A stretch of 64,000 nucleotides of DNA from Panonychus citri. Its lineage: Eukaryota; Arthropoda; Arachnida; Trombidiformes; Tetranychidae. How positions within the stretch are numbered: the stretch's first letter is position 1; every line of letters starts with the position of its first letter. Location: positions 2,852,001 through 2,916,000 of the forward strand of contig NW_026515541.1 in the NCBI RefSeq assembly GCF_014898815.1, written 5' to 3'. The notes beneath the pieces are model-generated. The model worked only from the letters and a program-made list of their open reading frames with translations, made no database searches and was not told the DNA's origin. Both the position numbers and the translations under genes were made by a program. Shown here piece after piece: positions 38,995-50,097 of this stretch.

Positions 38995-41900
38995 ATGTTA
39001 ACAATTGACCAATTTGTGTTCTCAACTTTACTGTTTGTTATTTTTGTACCAACGGTTATTTTCACACAGGAATATCCATATCAACTAAACAACAATGATT
39101 TAGATGAACAAGGTAATTAATTTATTCTTCATTTAATTTGATTAGATTGTTTTCATTTCAATCAATTTGTCCTTCACTTTAACAAAATATTTGACCTTGG
39201 TTTGTATGGATACAAATCGGTCAGTAACTTGTGTGTCATCTGTGACTTTACCTTGGTTTTAATCTTGTAAAGGGTTAAATGTTTTAATTGTTTTCTGGTT
39301 AATTATGGTTAACAAACTGAAAATGTTTATTTTCATTGGGGTTGGTTTAATTGTACTAATTTTTTAACAATTTAATGAGTAATTAACTGAAAAGGTAAAG
39401 TTCTCTCTCGCCGTCATAATCTATTGGAACTCTATTGGTGTTGGGTTAATGGATTTGGGTCATTTCTTGGTGTTGGTGACTATTAACAACAATTAACTCC
39501 AATTATAATCAATCACTAATCAACTAGTGACAAACCTTTTTCATATTTCAATGGTTATAATTAAAAAATATAACAGTAACTAGATCCAATAGAAGGTTGG
39601 AAAGGTTAAATGGTGGATCACAACAAAGGGTCAATAGGCCAACTTATAGACCATTTGATTGGAGCTCAAGGTACAAAGGTAAAGGTCAATTCTTTTACTT
39701 TTACATTTTTACTTTTTCTTTTCTTTTCTTGATTATTAATTGTTTCTTTTTCATTGTCTTTTTAGAAGAAAGATTCCAATCTCCAGTATCGACACAAAAT
39801 CGAACGGTAACTACTTCGGTTAATCGTACAGTTACTAATCGTACTTGGGGAACTGATTCTAAGCCTGTTCATTGGGTTGATCGATCTTACCATTGGTCAT
39901 CATTGTCTTCGTCTAATTCAACTCGTGGTTATGATGCTGATCTTGATGGTACAACATTAGCACCAGACGATGATGATATTTGGATTCCACCCCCGGGAAA
40001 TTATTATATCACAGATGAAGATATTCCTCATCCATGGTCATTCTATGGTATTCAAAGATGGAAAAATCTTTAATCTTTCGGGTTTTCTTTTTCTATTAAC
40101 GGTGTTGGATTTTCTCTTCTATTATTTTAAAGTTTTTTTTTCTATTTTCTGGTTATATTTTATTCTATTAATGGTGTTGGTTATTGTTAACTTTCTTCTT
40201 TTCTTTTGATTTTGATTCTCATTACACATTAACTCATCATTCTTATAGTTAATTTCTGTAATTAATTTGACTTTTTGTTTCATTTTTTTTTCGTCTCAGG
40301 TTCTACTTCTTGTGATAGGAATAGTTGTTCACCTCCAACTGGTGATTTATTAGTTGGACGTGAAGCAAATTTAAGTGCAACCTCAACATGTGGACTCATT
40401 ATCCCCGAAAAATACTGTATCTTAGGAGATACATTGAAGAGGAAAAAGTGTCACACTTGCGATTCTCGTGAAGTATCAAGGATGAGAAAGAATCCACTGA
40501 AATATCATGGGATCGAAAATGTTGTGTCAAAGGCAAATGAAGATTATCGTAAATTCTGGTGGCAAGCGGAAAACGGAGTGGAAAATGTGTCCATTCGACT
40601 TAATCTTGGAGCCGAATTTCATCTTACTCACATCATAATGACCTTTCAAACCTTTCGTCCAGCAGCCATGTTGATTGAACGATCATCTGATCATGGATTG
40701 ACCTGGAAAACTTACCAGTACTTTGCTTCTGATTGTGGTCGAGAATTCTCGTTCGCAAGGGAAGGTCAAAGACGAAGCTTAAAGGAGGTCATTTGTGAAT
40801 CTCAATATTCCGCAGTGACACCTTCTTATCATGGAGAAGTTATTTTCAAAGTTCTTCCTCCCAATATCCCGATCGCTGATCCATATGCCGATGAAGTTCA
40901 AGAACTTCTCAAAATGACCAATCTAAGAATCAATTTCACTAAACTGCACACTTTAGGAGACGATGTTCTCGATCCTCGGCCTGAGATGCGCCAGAAATAT
41001 TATTATGCAATGATGAACATGAAAGTTCGTGGTAGTTGTTCCTGTTATGGTCATGCCAGTCGATGTGTTCCCGACGACGGTCAACCTGCTATTCCTGGAA
41101 TGGTTTATGGCAAATGTGCTTGTGATCATCACACCACTGGACCGAATTGTAAAAAGTGTGAACCATTTTATCAAGATGCCGAATGGCAACCGGCGATCGG
41201 AAGACAAACTAATGAGTGCAAACGTAAGTATCGAATCATCAAAAATGTTAGATAAATAATAATTCTGAGCACTTGATTTACTTTATATTCTCATTTAGGT
41301 TGTAATTGTAATAATCATGCAACAGCTTGTCACTTTGATCGCAATTTGTGGATCTCCTCAGGAAACAAAAGCGGAGGTGAGTTGATCTTATTCGTAAAGT
41401 TCAATCAATATAAAATCTCAGAGATTAAAAACCGAATTTAACAACAATTTATATTCTTTTGATTATCTAAGGTTTTTGTGATGATTGTAATCACAATACT
41501 CAAGGAGTTCATTGTGAAGAATGTAAAGCGACATTTTATCGAGATGAAAATCGTCGGATTGATGATCCTTATGTTTGTATTCGTAAGTATAACTCTAAAC
41601 TTTTAAGGCTCAGTTAATTTCCTAATTTTCTAACTTGATCGAAATTTTCAGCTTGTGATTGTGATCAAAGTGGTACAACTGATGAAGGTTTTTGTGAGAC
41701 TAAAACTGATCCATCTCTTGGTACTGTCGCTGGTCAATGTCACTGTAAAGAAAATGTTAAAGGCCGAAGATGTAACGAATGTAAAACTGGATTTAAGAAC
41801 TTCTCTAAAGACAATCCACTTGGATGCGAAGGTAATTTGTTGATTTAATTTACAATTAATTCACAATTATTAACATAATCAATCTCTTCTCTTTGATTCA

Positions 41901-44900
41901 ATTAGCTTGTACTTGTAATACATTGGGTACAGTTCGTAACCAAGGTTGTGACCCAAGAACAGGTGAATGTGCATGTAAATTGAATGTGATTGGTCGCGAT
42001 TGTAACTCATGTGCCAAGAATCATTATGGATTAGAGTTATTCGAAGACGGATGTCGACCTTGCAACTGTGACCCTGGTGGATCTTATAGTTTACAATGTG
42101 ACATGAGAACTGGACAATGTCCTTGTCGTCGAAATGTAACCGGTCAAAGATGTGACACAATTGAATCAGGATTTTTTGTTCCATCTCTCGATGCAATTAT
42201 TTACGAAGCAGAAAAAGCTGATCACTCAAATAATGTTATTCCAATGACGATGCCTGTAGTTCCAAGTGAACAGCAAAGATGGACTGGTGATGGTTTCGTT
42301 CGTGTCTACGAAAAATCCTTCATCGATTTCGCTATTAACGTTCCCCAATCATCACGTTATGATATAATCGTCAGGTATCAACCCCCTGAACCCATTTGGA
42401 GTCAAGGAACTATCCTGATAGAACCTTTAGCGGGAGGTGTTGTACCCAAACCTGGATCACCATGCGAAAAGACCTTCGAATACGGTGCACAAAGACTACC
42501 ATTCCAGTTCGAAGCTGGTCGAGTTTACACTAAAATTGGTCCTTATTGTTTCGAAAGAGATGAAAAGTATCGAATTAAGATTGATGTTGGTTCAAGAAAT
42601 GGAGGCTATGAGAACTCAACAATTTCTGTTGATTCGATCGTATTGATTCCAGTATTTACTGATTTCGAAATATTTTCTGATCCTTCAAGTGAACGTCAAC
42701 TCGAGGATTACAGAAGAAATCGATGTGAGGAATACTTGTACACGATGTTAGGCTATTCTATACCAGATCAATGTAAACGATATTACCAATCAATGGCTCT
42801 TGCGATGTACGATGGAGCTCAATCATGTTACTGTGATGGAACTGGATCAAAGTCGACAATTTGTTCACCTCTTGGTGGTAAATGTGACTGTCAAAGTAAT
42901 ATTGTTGGTCGTCGGTGTGATTCTTGTGCCTTGGGTTTCTATCAATTCAGTCGTGAAGGTTGTTTACCTTGTGATTGTCACTCTTCGGGTTCAGAAAATT
43001 TCATTTGTGACATAAACTCAGGTCAATGTAAATGTGGACCTAAAACTTATGGTCGCCAATGTGATGAATGTCAACCTGGTTTCTGGAATTATCCTCAATG
43101 TGAGAGATGTGATTGTAATGGTCATGCCGAAATTTGTGATTCTAAAACAGGAGCTTGTCGAGATTGTCTTGACTTTACTGGTGGTCATCGATGTGAAAAG
43201 TGTGTCAAAGGCTATTATGGTAATCCATTGAAAGGAATCGATATTCCTTGTAAACCTTGTCCATGTCCAGGTATTCCTGAGTCTGGTAATTTCCACGCTG
43301 AATCATGTCAACTCGATCCAATGACAAACTCGCCTCGATGCTATTGTAAGATTGGCTACATTGGTGAAAGATGCGATCAATGTGATGAAAATTATTTCGT
43401 CTCCGACACTCCGATAATCAGTGAAACTGGAACTCTCGAGATCAACAAATGTCTTCCATGTAATTGTAGTAATAACATTGACATTTCGACTCCAGGTAAT
43501 TGTGACCGACGAACTGGTGCTTGTCTCAAGTGTTTATACAACACCGAAGGAGATCATTGTGAACGATGTCAAAAAGGTTTCTATGGAAATGCCATCAACA
43601 AACAATGTTTAGAATGCGAATGTTCAATTGAAGGAACTAATAGGACAGGAGAGGCTTGTAATCATGTAACTGGACAATGTAATTGTTTACCTGCGGTAAC
43701 TGGCACTCGATGTGATAAATGTGAAATCAATCATTGGAATATATCATCGGGTGTTGGTTGTGTTCCATGTGGTTGTGATCCTCAAGGTTCATTCAATTTG
43801 AGATGTTCTGAGTTTGATGGTCAATGTTCATGTCGACCGGGACATGGAGGATTAAAGTGTAACGAATGTCAACCTAATCATTGGGGTGACCCAAGAATCA
43901 TGTGTTATCCATGTGAATGTGATCCAACTGGATCAGCAAGTCTACAATGTAATAAACACGATGGTTCTTGTAATTGTCTCAAGGGAATTTCTGGTAAAAA
44001 GTGCGATCAATGTGCTCGTGGTTACTTAGGAAGTGCACCAAGATGTGAATCATGTGGTGAATGTTTCGAGAACTGGGATGCGACTATTCAACAATTGCGA
44101 GATGAAACATTAAGATTGATTGAAAGAGCAAGAAAGATTAAACAAACAGGAGCCTCAGGAGCTTATGGTAAATCATTTGTTACCCTCGAAAATGCATTAA
44201 TTGATGCTGAGATTTTAATTTCTGGATCTAATGTAACGGATGCTGATATTGGATCAGTTAATCAGACTATCAAAGATCTTCAGAAGTTGGTTGAATTGTT
44301 GAATGAGAAAATTTCTGCTGCCGAAAAAGATACCGAGCAAACCGTCCAACGAACAGCTCGAGCCAATTTACGTCTCGACGAGCTTAAATTACTTGCCAAA
44401 GACTTGGAAGGTCAGAACAATTTGCTGAGGGAAAATACAACTAAATTAAAGGCTGACGATGTTCGTAGTGGGCTTAACCTATCAGAAGATGCTGCTAGAA
44501 GAGCCTCGATTGCGGATAAACGTGTCGAGGGAATTTTACCTGATATCTATAAGTCTAAGAATTTGAGATATTCAACTGAGAAATTGATCACATCAACTAA
44601 TTTTGACCATGAAAGATCAATGGAAAACAATCGAGGATCGTTAGCTATGATTTCGAAAAAGATTAAAGATCTTGAAGATAATATTCCCGATATCAACAAA
44701 ATGATCTGCGGGGGAAGATCAACGATCGATAAATGTGATTATACTTGTGGTGGTGCAGGATGTTCGAAGTGTGGAGATATTTCTTGTGATGCAGCGACAA
44801 CTAAAGCTCAATCAGCGTTGAATTATGGTCAAGATGCGGAGAAAAAGTTGAAAGAACTTCGAGAAAAAGGAGAAGAGGAAATGAGAAACATCGAGGAAGC

Positions 44901-45858
44901 TCGAAGACGAAGTGACGAAGCTCTTCGAGAAGCACAAAGAGCTTATGATCGAGCAGTTGCAACCAAGAACAATTCGGAAGCAATGAGCAAAGAAATCCAA
45001 GAATTGTTCAGTCTAATCGATGAATTTATGGCCGCACAATCAGCAACACCCGCAGCGATCAGAACAGTTGCTGAAAATTGTTTGAAAATTCAAATTTCAC
45101 TTACTCCTGATCAGATACTTGATCTTGCGACCAAAATCAATGCTACTTTGAAAAATGTTACTAATATCGAGGAAATTTTATCGGCAACCGAGTTCAATTT
45201 ACGAAAAGCTCAAGCTCTCGAGCTTGATGCCAATGTGACCAAGAACAGAGCTGATGAGATACTTGGAATGGCAAGAGAAGTTTTAAATGCTTTAGCAATC
45301 GCCCAAGAAGCACAAAACGAAGCCGCTAATTCAATTAAAAACGCTAATGCTCAGTTCAATGATGCTCAGGCTGATTTAGATCTTATCTCAAGTGAAACTG
45401 ATAATATCGGTCGACAATCAGAACAAGCTCAGGGTAAACTTGAAGAGTTACAGAAAAAATTGGATGGACTTCGAATCAGTTTCACCAAAAACACTTATGC
45501 AGTTACTCAGGCATCGAAAGAGGCAGGAGTCGCTGGTGACATGGCCAAAATGGCAGAAAATGATGTCGATGGTTTAGAGAAAAAATTCGAAGAAGCCAAA
45601 CGTAAATTGGCCCAAAAAGAGGAAGCCTCTGGTGTACAGAAGAAACAATCCGACTCAATTCGAACTCGAGCAGAGAAATTAGCTAAAGATGCTGGAGAGA
45701 AACTCAGAGTTCTTCAGGATATCGAAGATAATTTCACCGAGAATGAAGAAAATCTAAACAAATATGCAACCGAAATCGATCAAATGAATCGCGATATGTT
45801 AAATTATCTCACCATAATTGAAACTCGATCAGTTTTCCATAAAACCTGCCAAACATAA
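38995..45858 (+). CDS. LanB1: Laminin subunit beta (LanB1/LAMB1 type), 8 exons
   Basis: Exons: 38995-39112, 39577-39678, 39766-40047 (or ending at 39948), 40300-41223, 41299-41376, 41472-41582, 41652-41831, 41906-45858. Introns fall in phase 1, and the total is about 1915 residues (1882 with the earlier donor). It is a secreted basement-membrane chain of the laminin trimer. Order: signal peptide (about 1-25); an unusual Asn/Thr/Ser-rich and acidic extension; laminin N-terminal domain (CDRNSCSPPTGDLLVGRE, WWQAENGVENVSI, FRPAAMLIERSSDHGLTWKTY); a first set of EGF-like LE repeats; the LF (IVb) domain with YEAEKADHSNNVIP; a second set of LE repeats; then a long coiled coil interrupted by the Cys-rich beta knob (CGGAGCSKCGDISCD), and a C-terminal Cys (HKTCQT) for interchain bonding. 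The last exon alone codes 1317 residues. An AATAAA lies at 46106-46111. Confidence 0.96.
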
Positions 45859-46400
45859 TAATTAGTTTTCACATAAAAAATCTGCAACAGAACAAATAAT
45901 CAAACGGAAAAGGAAATTAATCGAAAACATATGAAATAGCAACTTAATTGTTTATCATTTCTATCAATTTAATGGTAAACTTGATCACTTAACAATCAAT
46001 TATTAATATAATCAATTAATGTATATCGATAACAATTCTACTTTAAAATATCAAACCAAATCTTTAATCTTAATGTTTTGAAAAATATTTCGCTCGCTAT
46101 TTGTAAATAAATTTATTTAAAAAAGATAATCATATACATCTAATTACAACTGATTCAACAATCTAATTGAAAGTATGGAAACAATTTCCTTTCTTGAATA
46201 ATAACAATCAACTCGATAAGTTGTCTAAAAGTGATAATTACGATTTTGAGAGAGATATAAACTGATATCAGTTGATTTCTGATTAAAACATTGAATTTAT
46301 TTTCCTACATTATTCCAAGTACAGGGTGTTTTTAAAACTATGGTAGTAACAATCGTTGAGACGAAGACCTTTAGCACCATTTAGAATAAGAATAAGTTGA
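45859..46400 (+). other. Laminin beta 3' UTR and flank
   Basis: AT-rich stretch after the laminin stop codon. AATAAA at 46106-46111 is the best poly(A) signal candidate. No coding signal was seen up to the convergent peptide gene at 46401. Confidence 0.55.
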
Positions 46401-46628
46401 TCAACTTTTATTATAATTTTGATTAATGTCAATTCTCATATTATCCATTTGGTCTTGATTAAGAGTCCGAGTTGGACTATTCCTATTTTTAATGAAATCA
46501 TTAATATTCGTGAGTCCATTTTGCGAGCGACGAATACGTTTTTCAGAAGCTTGACTCACACTGAGCACAATAGTGAAGATGACGAGAATGGACATGAAGA
46601 TAAAAGATGAAATTTTGATGAAATTCAT
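46401..46628 (-). CDS. Small secreted peptide A (family with shared signal peptide)
   Basis: A 75-residue open frame; the start is taken at 46626-46628, where the paralogues begin (MNFIKISSFIFMSILVIF), although the frame is open 15 codons further. Residues 1 to about 26 form a signal peptide ending VSQA. The mature part starts with the basic block EKRIRR and is Asn-rich (QNGLTNINDFIKNRN), without cysteines. It is closely related to peptide D at 51690-51929 and more distantly, in the signal peptide only, to the peptides at 48345 and 50890. A TATA-like box (TATAAAAG) lies about 90 bases upstream on the minus strand at 46713-46720. Function is unknown; secretion and possible proprotein cleavage at RIRR are inferred. 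Confidence 0.6.
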   Translation of the reverse strand: MNFIKISSFIFMSILVIFTIVLSVSQASEKRIRRSQNGLTNINDFIKNRNSPTRTLNQDQMDNMRIDINQNYNKS

Positions 46629-46712
46629 AATCAAATTGTTAACACTTAAGTTTAAAATATTAAAATAAATCACCTAATGAACGTGAACTGATACTCTGTC
46701 TGAAAGATGATT

Positions 46713-46720
46713 CTTTTATA
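46713..46720 (-). promoter_or_regulatory. TATA-like box of peptide A
   Basis: TATAAAAG on the minus strand, followed by a leader (GAATCATCTTTCAGA, then AGAGTATCAGTTCACGTTCAT) that is almost identical to the one after TATAAAAA at 51598-51605 upstream of peptide D. Conservation between the two copies supports it. Confidence 0.55.
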
Positions 46721-46794
46721 CCAAGAATTGTCTTCAATTTAGGTTAATTATTCATTTTATTGATTCAGTTATTTACGTTATACTCACTCGCTGA

Positions 46795-46856
46795 TCACTC
46801 GAATAATGTTATTCCAATGACGATGCGGGTCCAAGTGAACAGCAAAGATGGAGATT
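46795..46856 (+). pseudogene. Laminin beta LF-domain fragment
   Basis: About 60 bases matching laminin beta exon 8 at 42217-42284 (the part coding ADHSNNVIPMTM and SEQQRW), with a small internal deletion after ATGACGATG. It sits upstream of, and divergent from, peptide A. It has no open context and is a broken fragment. Confidence 0.8.
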
Positions 46857-47186
46857 AGGCCGTGGTACTAATAGAAATAGCTGATTTCTTCATAAATCTT
46901 GGCATTTTCGTGCGTAAGAAATTTGCATTGGATTTTCGTTGATTGTTGCATAAGCATTAAAAGTAACACTTCTTCAGTTTAAGAAAAAACAAATTACTGA
47001 TACAATTTCACCAGAATAAATTATTTCTCTATGTAAAAAACGTACTAAGTATTGACTTTCATCCATTTCCCCATGAAAACCATTGAATTTTATAAAAAAA
47101 ACTTTCAGGTTTTTTTGTTTTTTTTTCAATGGGAAAAATACATGTAAATGGGTGAAAGAGGAAATTCAGAAAACGTTTATTACTGA

Positions 47187-47737
47187 ATTGGTGTTGGGTT
47201 AATGGATTTGGGTCATGGGTCTTGGTGTTGGTGACTATTAACAACAATTAACTCCAATTATAATCAATCACTAATCAACTAGTGACAAACCTTTTTCATA
47301 TTTCAATGGTTATAATTAAAAAATATAACAGTAACTAGATCCAATAGAAGGTTGGAAAGGTTAAATGGTGGATCACAACAATAATAATGGTCAATAGGCC
47401 AACTTATAGACCATTTGATTGGAGCTCAAGGTACAAAGGTAAAGGTCAATTCTTTTACTTTTACATTTTTACTTTTTCTTTTCTTTTCTTGATTATTAAT
47501 TGTTTCTTTTTCATTGTCTTTTTAGAAGAAAGATTCCAATCTCCAGTATCGACACAAAATCGAACGGTAACTACTTCGGTTAATCGTACAGTTACTAATC
47601 GTACTTGGGGAACTGATTCTAAGCCTGTTCATTGGGTTGATCGATCTTACCATTGGTCATCATTGTCTTCGTCTAATTCAACTCGTGGCTATGATGCTGA
47701 TCTTGATTCTTTTACTTTTACATTTTTACTTTTTCTT
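47187..47737 (+). pseudogene. Laminin beta exons 2-3 duplicate, broken
   Basis: 47187-47707 matches 39434-39947 of the parent gene nearly base for base, including intron 1 end, exon 2, intron 2 and most of exon 3, so the copying is recent. Exon 2 carries a replaced segment (CAACAATAATAATGG for CAACAAAGGG), adding five bases and putting TAA stops in frame. After the parental GATCTTGAT the copy joins directly to sequence matching parental intron 2 (39691-39720), so the end is rearranged. The remaining open frame of 117 codons (47387-47740) has no signal peptide and is not taken as functional. Confidence 0.88.
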
Positions 47738-48247
47738 TAAACTGAAGAATTGTTACTTTAAATGCTAAAATAACAATTAACGAAAATTCAATTCTATGAC
47801 AAATTTTTTACGAACAATTTAGTTTAAAGGTTTATGATGAATTTAACTTTTTCGTTAATTATTAATAACTATTTCTATTAATACCTCGACTTAAGGTCAT
47901 AATAGTAATTATCATCAATAGAGTTAGTAACTATCAATTGCAACTGAATCATCATCGGAATGATAAGATTATCTTGATCGATTTACTAAACATTTCAAGT
48001 AACAGATATGTATTGATATAAATTCACTGATTGAATTGACAATAAAATTCTAACCTCGGGTGTAAAAAACTTCGTCTTTGTGAATGAACTATCAGTTGAT
48101 ATCTATTGATTGAGTACTACAAATAGTTAATTACTACACTACGTTTCAGAACAATAGAGTCAATTTGAAAGGTTATATTTAGTCAGTTGATTGTTAAGCA
48201 AATGGATCGTTAATTACAAATGCAAGTGTAAATTGGAATCGATTTCG

Positions 48248-48255
48248 TATAAAAA
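48248..48255 (+). promoter_or_regulatory. TATA-like box of peptide B
   Basis: TATAAAAA 90 bases upstream of the start codon. The same word followed by a related leader recurs at 48748-48755 and 51598-51605, and a related CATAAAAA at about 49547 and 50785. Confidence 0.55.
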
Positions 48256-48344
48256 GACTCATACTTCTAGGCAGAGTATCAAATTTAACAGTAGATTAGT
48301 TGATTGTTATAATTCAGTGAAAGTCAAGTATAAACGATAAAATC

Positions 48345-48503
48345 ATGAATCTCACCAAAATTTCATCTCAACTCTTCTTGTTTATTATTGTCATTTTCAC
48401 TTTAGCTGTTAATGATAGTGTCATTTGTCCTGGTGGTCACGGTCCGGGCAGTCAAGGTCCGAGCGGTCCAGGCGGTGTTGGTTCTGATTTAATGATACCC
48501 TAA
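48345..48503 (+). CDS. Small secreted Gly/Pro-rich peptide B
   Basis: A 52-residue open frame starting at the ATG that the paralogues share. Residues 1 to about 22 are a signal peptide (MNLTKISSQLFLFIIVIF). The mature part of about 30 residues is Gly-rich with Pro and Ser (CPGGHGPGSQGPSGPGGVG) and has one cysteine. The 5' leader and the 3' UTR (GTGAGTACTTGAGTTATACTTGTACACT, AATAAA at 48619-48624) are nearly identical to those of peptide C at 50890, while the mature part reads differently. No known family was recognised. Gly-rich secreted peptides occur among cuticle, antimicrobial and salivary products, but none of these is shown here. Confidence 0.5.
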   Translation: MNLTKISSQLFLFIIVIFTLAVNDSVICPGGHGPGSQGPSGPGGVGSDLMIP

Positions 48504-48740
48504 GTCGTGAGAATTTATTATGCCGATTAAGCTAAAGATCCTTCGGTGCTAAGTGAGTACTTGAGTTATACTTGTACACTCGAACCTACAGATTATCATA
48601 TACGATGTACTTTATTTGAATAAATAAACTCTTGTTTAACTTTGAAAACTTGTATCACTGAATTTCTGAATTTTATCAATCTAATTTATTCATTCTTAAA
48701 TCTTTTCGATTCTCCAAACTAATTATCTTCTTCAATTTAT

Positions 48741-48857
48741 CATAATGTATAAAAAGATGGCATCAGTTAGAATTCATCAGTAGATAAGTTGATTGTTATA
48801 AACCAATAAAATCAAGTGTTAACAATAAAATCATGAATTTCACCAAAATTTCATCAA
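48741..48857 (+). pseudogene. Truncated peptide-gene copy
   Basis: Contains the TATA box (48748-48755), the leader with AAGTTGATTGTTATAA, and the first eight codons of the signal peptide (MNFTKISS from 48834), then switches at about 48858 to unrelated sequence with a GC-rich AACCCGCGCGG start. The signal peptide and mature parts are missing, so the copy is dead. Confidence 0.75.
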
Positions 48858-49018
48858 ACCCGCGCGGAAAAATTATGGCACATTTTAGTAAATTAAGATT
48901 TCTTACGGAATTTTTCAACTTTTTACCATGAAAATAACGCCATTTTGTAGGAGAAAATCTCATCTATTGATTAAGCTTAATTTAGGTTAAGTACTAATTT
49001 TTTCGATTCAGTTATTTA

Positions 49019-49330
49019 AGCTGATCACTCGAACAATGTTATTCCAATGGCGATATCTGTGGGTCCAGTTTGTTGGCTATTCTACTCCAGAACAATGTAA
49101 ACGATATTACCAATCAATGGCTCTTGCGATGTACGATCTTCGTAATACGATGAAGCTCGATCATGTCACTGTGAAAGAACTGGATCAAAATAATCAACGT
49201 GATTCTTGTGCCTATAAATTCAGGCGTGTAGGTTACACAAATTATGGTTGTCACTCTTCCGGTTCGATGGTCAAAACAATCAAAGATTGTTAGTTATGAT
49301 TTCCTAAAAAAATTAAAGACCCTGAGGATA
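49019..49330 (+). pseudogene. Laminin beta middle fragments (LF domain to coiled coil), collapsed
   Basis: Short blocks match the parent in order: 42217-42248 (ADHSNNVIPM), 42750-42862 (GYS-PDQCKRYYQSMALAMYD and the following Cys-rich part), 42910-42990 (DSCA, CHSSGS), and 44625-44690 (RGSLAMISKKIKDLEDNIP). About 2.5 kb of the parent is reduced to 0.3 kb by internal deletions. An 85-codon frame is open by chance at 49036-49293. No laminin function can remain. Confidence 0.85.
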
Positions 49331-49399
49331 ATATTCCGTTCTGTTTACTTCTACCGAAATTCGCTGTGTTTAAATCTTAGATTATCAGCTTACAACTTA

Positions 49400-49925
49400 A
49401 TATTAGTTAATTACTAAACTTCATTTCTGAATAGTAATAGGGACAATATCACAGTTTCTATTTAGTCAGTTGATGGGAATAAAATGATTGTTAAACAAAT
49501 GAATCGTTAATTACAATTGGAAATGTACTGTGTGAATTGGGATCTCATAAAAAGTCAAATCTTTTTAGACAGAGTAGCAGTTAGAATTCACCAGTAGATA
49601 AGTTGATTGTTATAATTCAGTGAAAGTCAAGTATTAACGATAAGATGATGAATTTCACCAAAATTTCATCTCATATCTTTATGTTCATTTTGTCACCTTT
49701 ACTTTGGTCTAAGTTTGAGTCAAGCTACTCATGATAGTATTAGATCTGCTCCTGGTTGTGGTGTTTCTGGTATCAATAGTGTCGATACTGACGATTTTCT
49801 GGTTTGGGGGTGTCCAGGCTGAAAAGAGTACTAGAGTTGTGCTTGTGCACTCGATGCTCACTGATTATAATAATCTATGTGCTGAATTTGAATAAATAAA
49901 GTTCTTTTTCCATTTCGAAACTTAT
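49400..49925 (+). repeat. Peptide-gene repeat unit 2 (partial)
   Basis: Matches units 1 and 3 from the AATTACTAA segment through TTTAGTCAGTTGAT, leader, broken peptide gene and 3' UTR with AATAAATAAAG. It lacks the first 300 bases or so of the full unit. The TATA-like word reads CATAAAAA. Confidence 0.65.
49645..49815 (+). pseudogene. Secreted-peptide paralogue broken by frameshifts
   Basis: Begins MMNFTKISSHIFMFI like its paralogues, but small indels in the signal peptide shift the frame and a stop comes after 29 codons (49732-49734). Downstream sequence keeps family resemblance in another frame, including a GCGVSG block. The 3' part resembles peptide C, and the 3' UTR words (GAGTTGTGCTTGTGCACTCGA) are degenerate. 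Relative to the others it is a relic. Confidence 0.7.
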
Positions 49926-49972
49926 ATCACCGAATTTCAAATTTATCTTTACTAAACTAACTTGTTCATTCA

Positions 49973-50026
49973 ATGGCCGGAGATATGGCGAAAATGATAG
50001 AAAACGATGTCGATGTTAAGAGAATT
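49973..50026 (+). pseudogene. Laminin beta coiled-coil fragment
   Basis: About 50 bases matching 45534-45583 of laminin beta exon 8 (part coding GDMAKMAENDVDG), with several substitutions. It is the most downstream of the laminin pieces, in keeping with parental order. Confidence 0.75.
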
Positions 50027-50097
50027 GTCATTATTATGAATCAGTTAAAATTCAATTGTCAAAGATAAAATCATAAATTTAACAATTAAGTTTACAG

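Larger units (their letters stand above)
47830..48660 (+). repeat. Peptide-gene repeat unit 1
   Basis: Unit of about 0.8 kb comprising an upstream segment (with the words CTTAAGGTCA and TCTAACCTCGGGTGTAAAAA), a TTTAGTCAGTTGAT segment, TATA box, leader, peptide gene B and a 3' UTR. It matches the unit at 50098-51185 over most of its length and the shorter unit at 49400-49925 from about the TTTAGTCAGTTGAT segment onward. Confidence 0.7.

Noticed and set aside
41893..45577. Several overlapping frames of 60-105 codons within laminin exon 8
   Set aside because: Out-of-frame shadows of the laminin reading frame.
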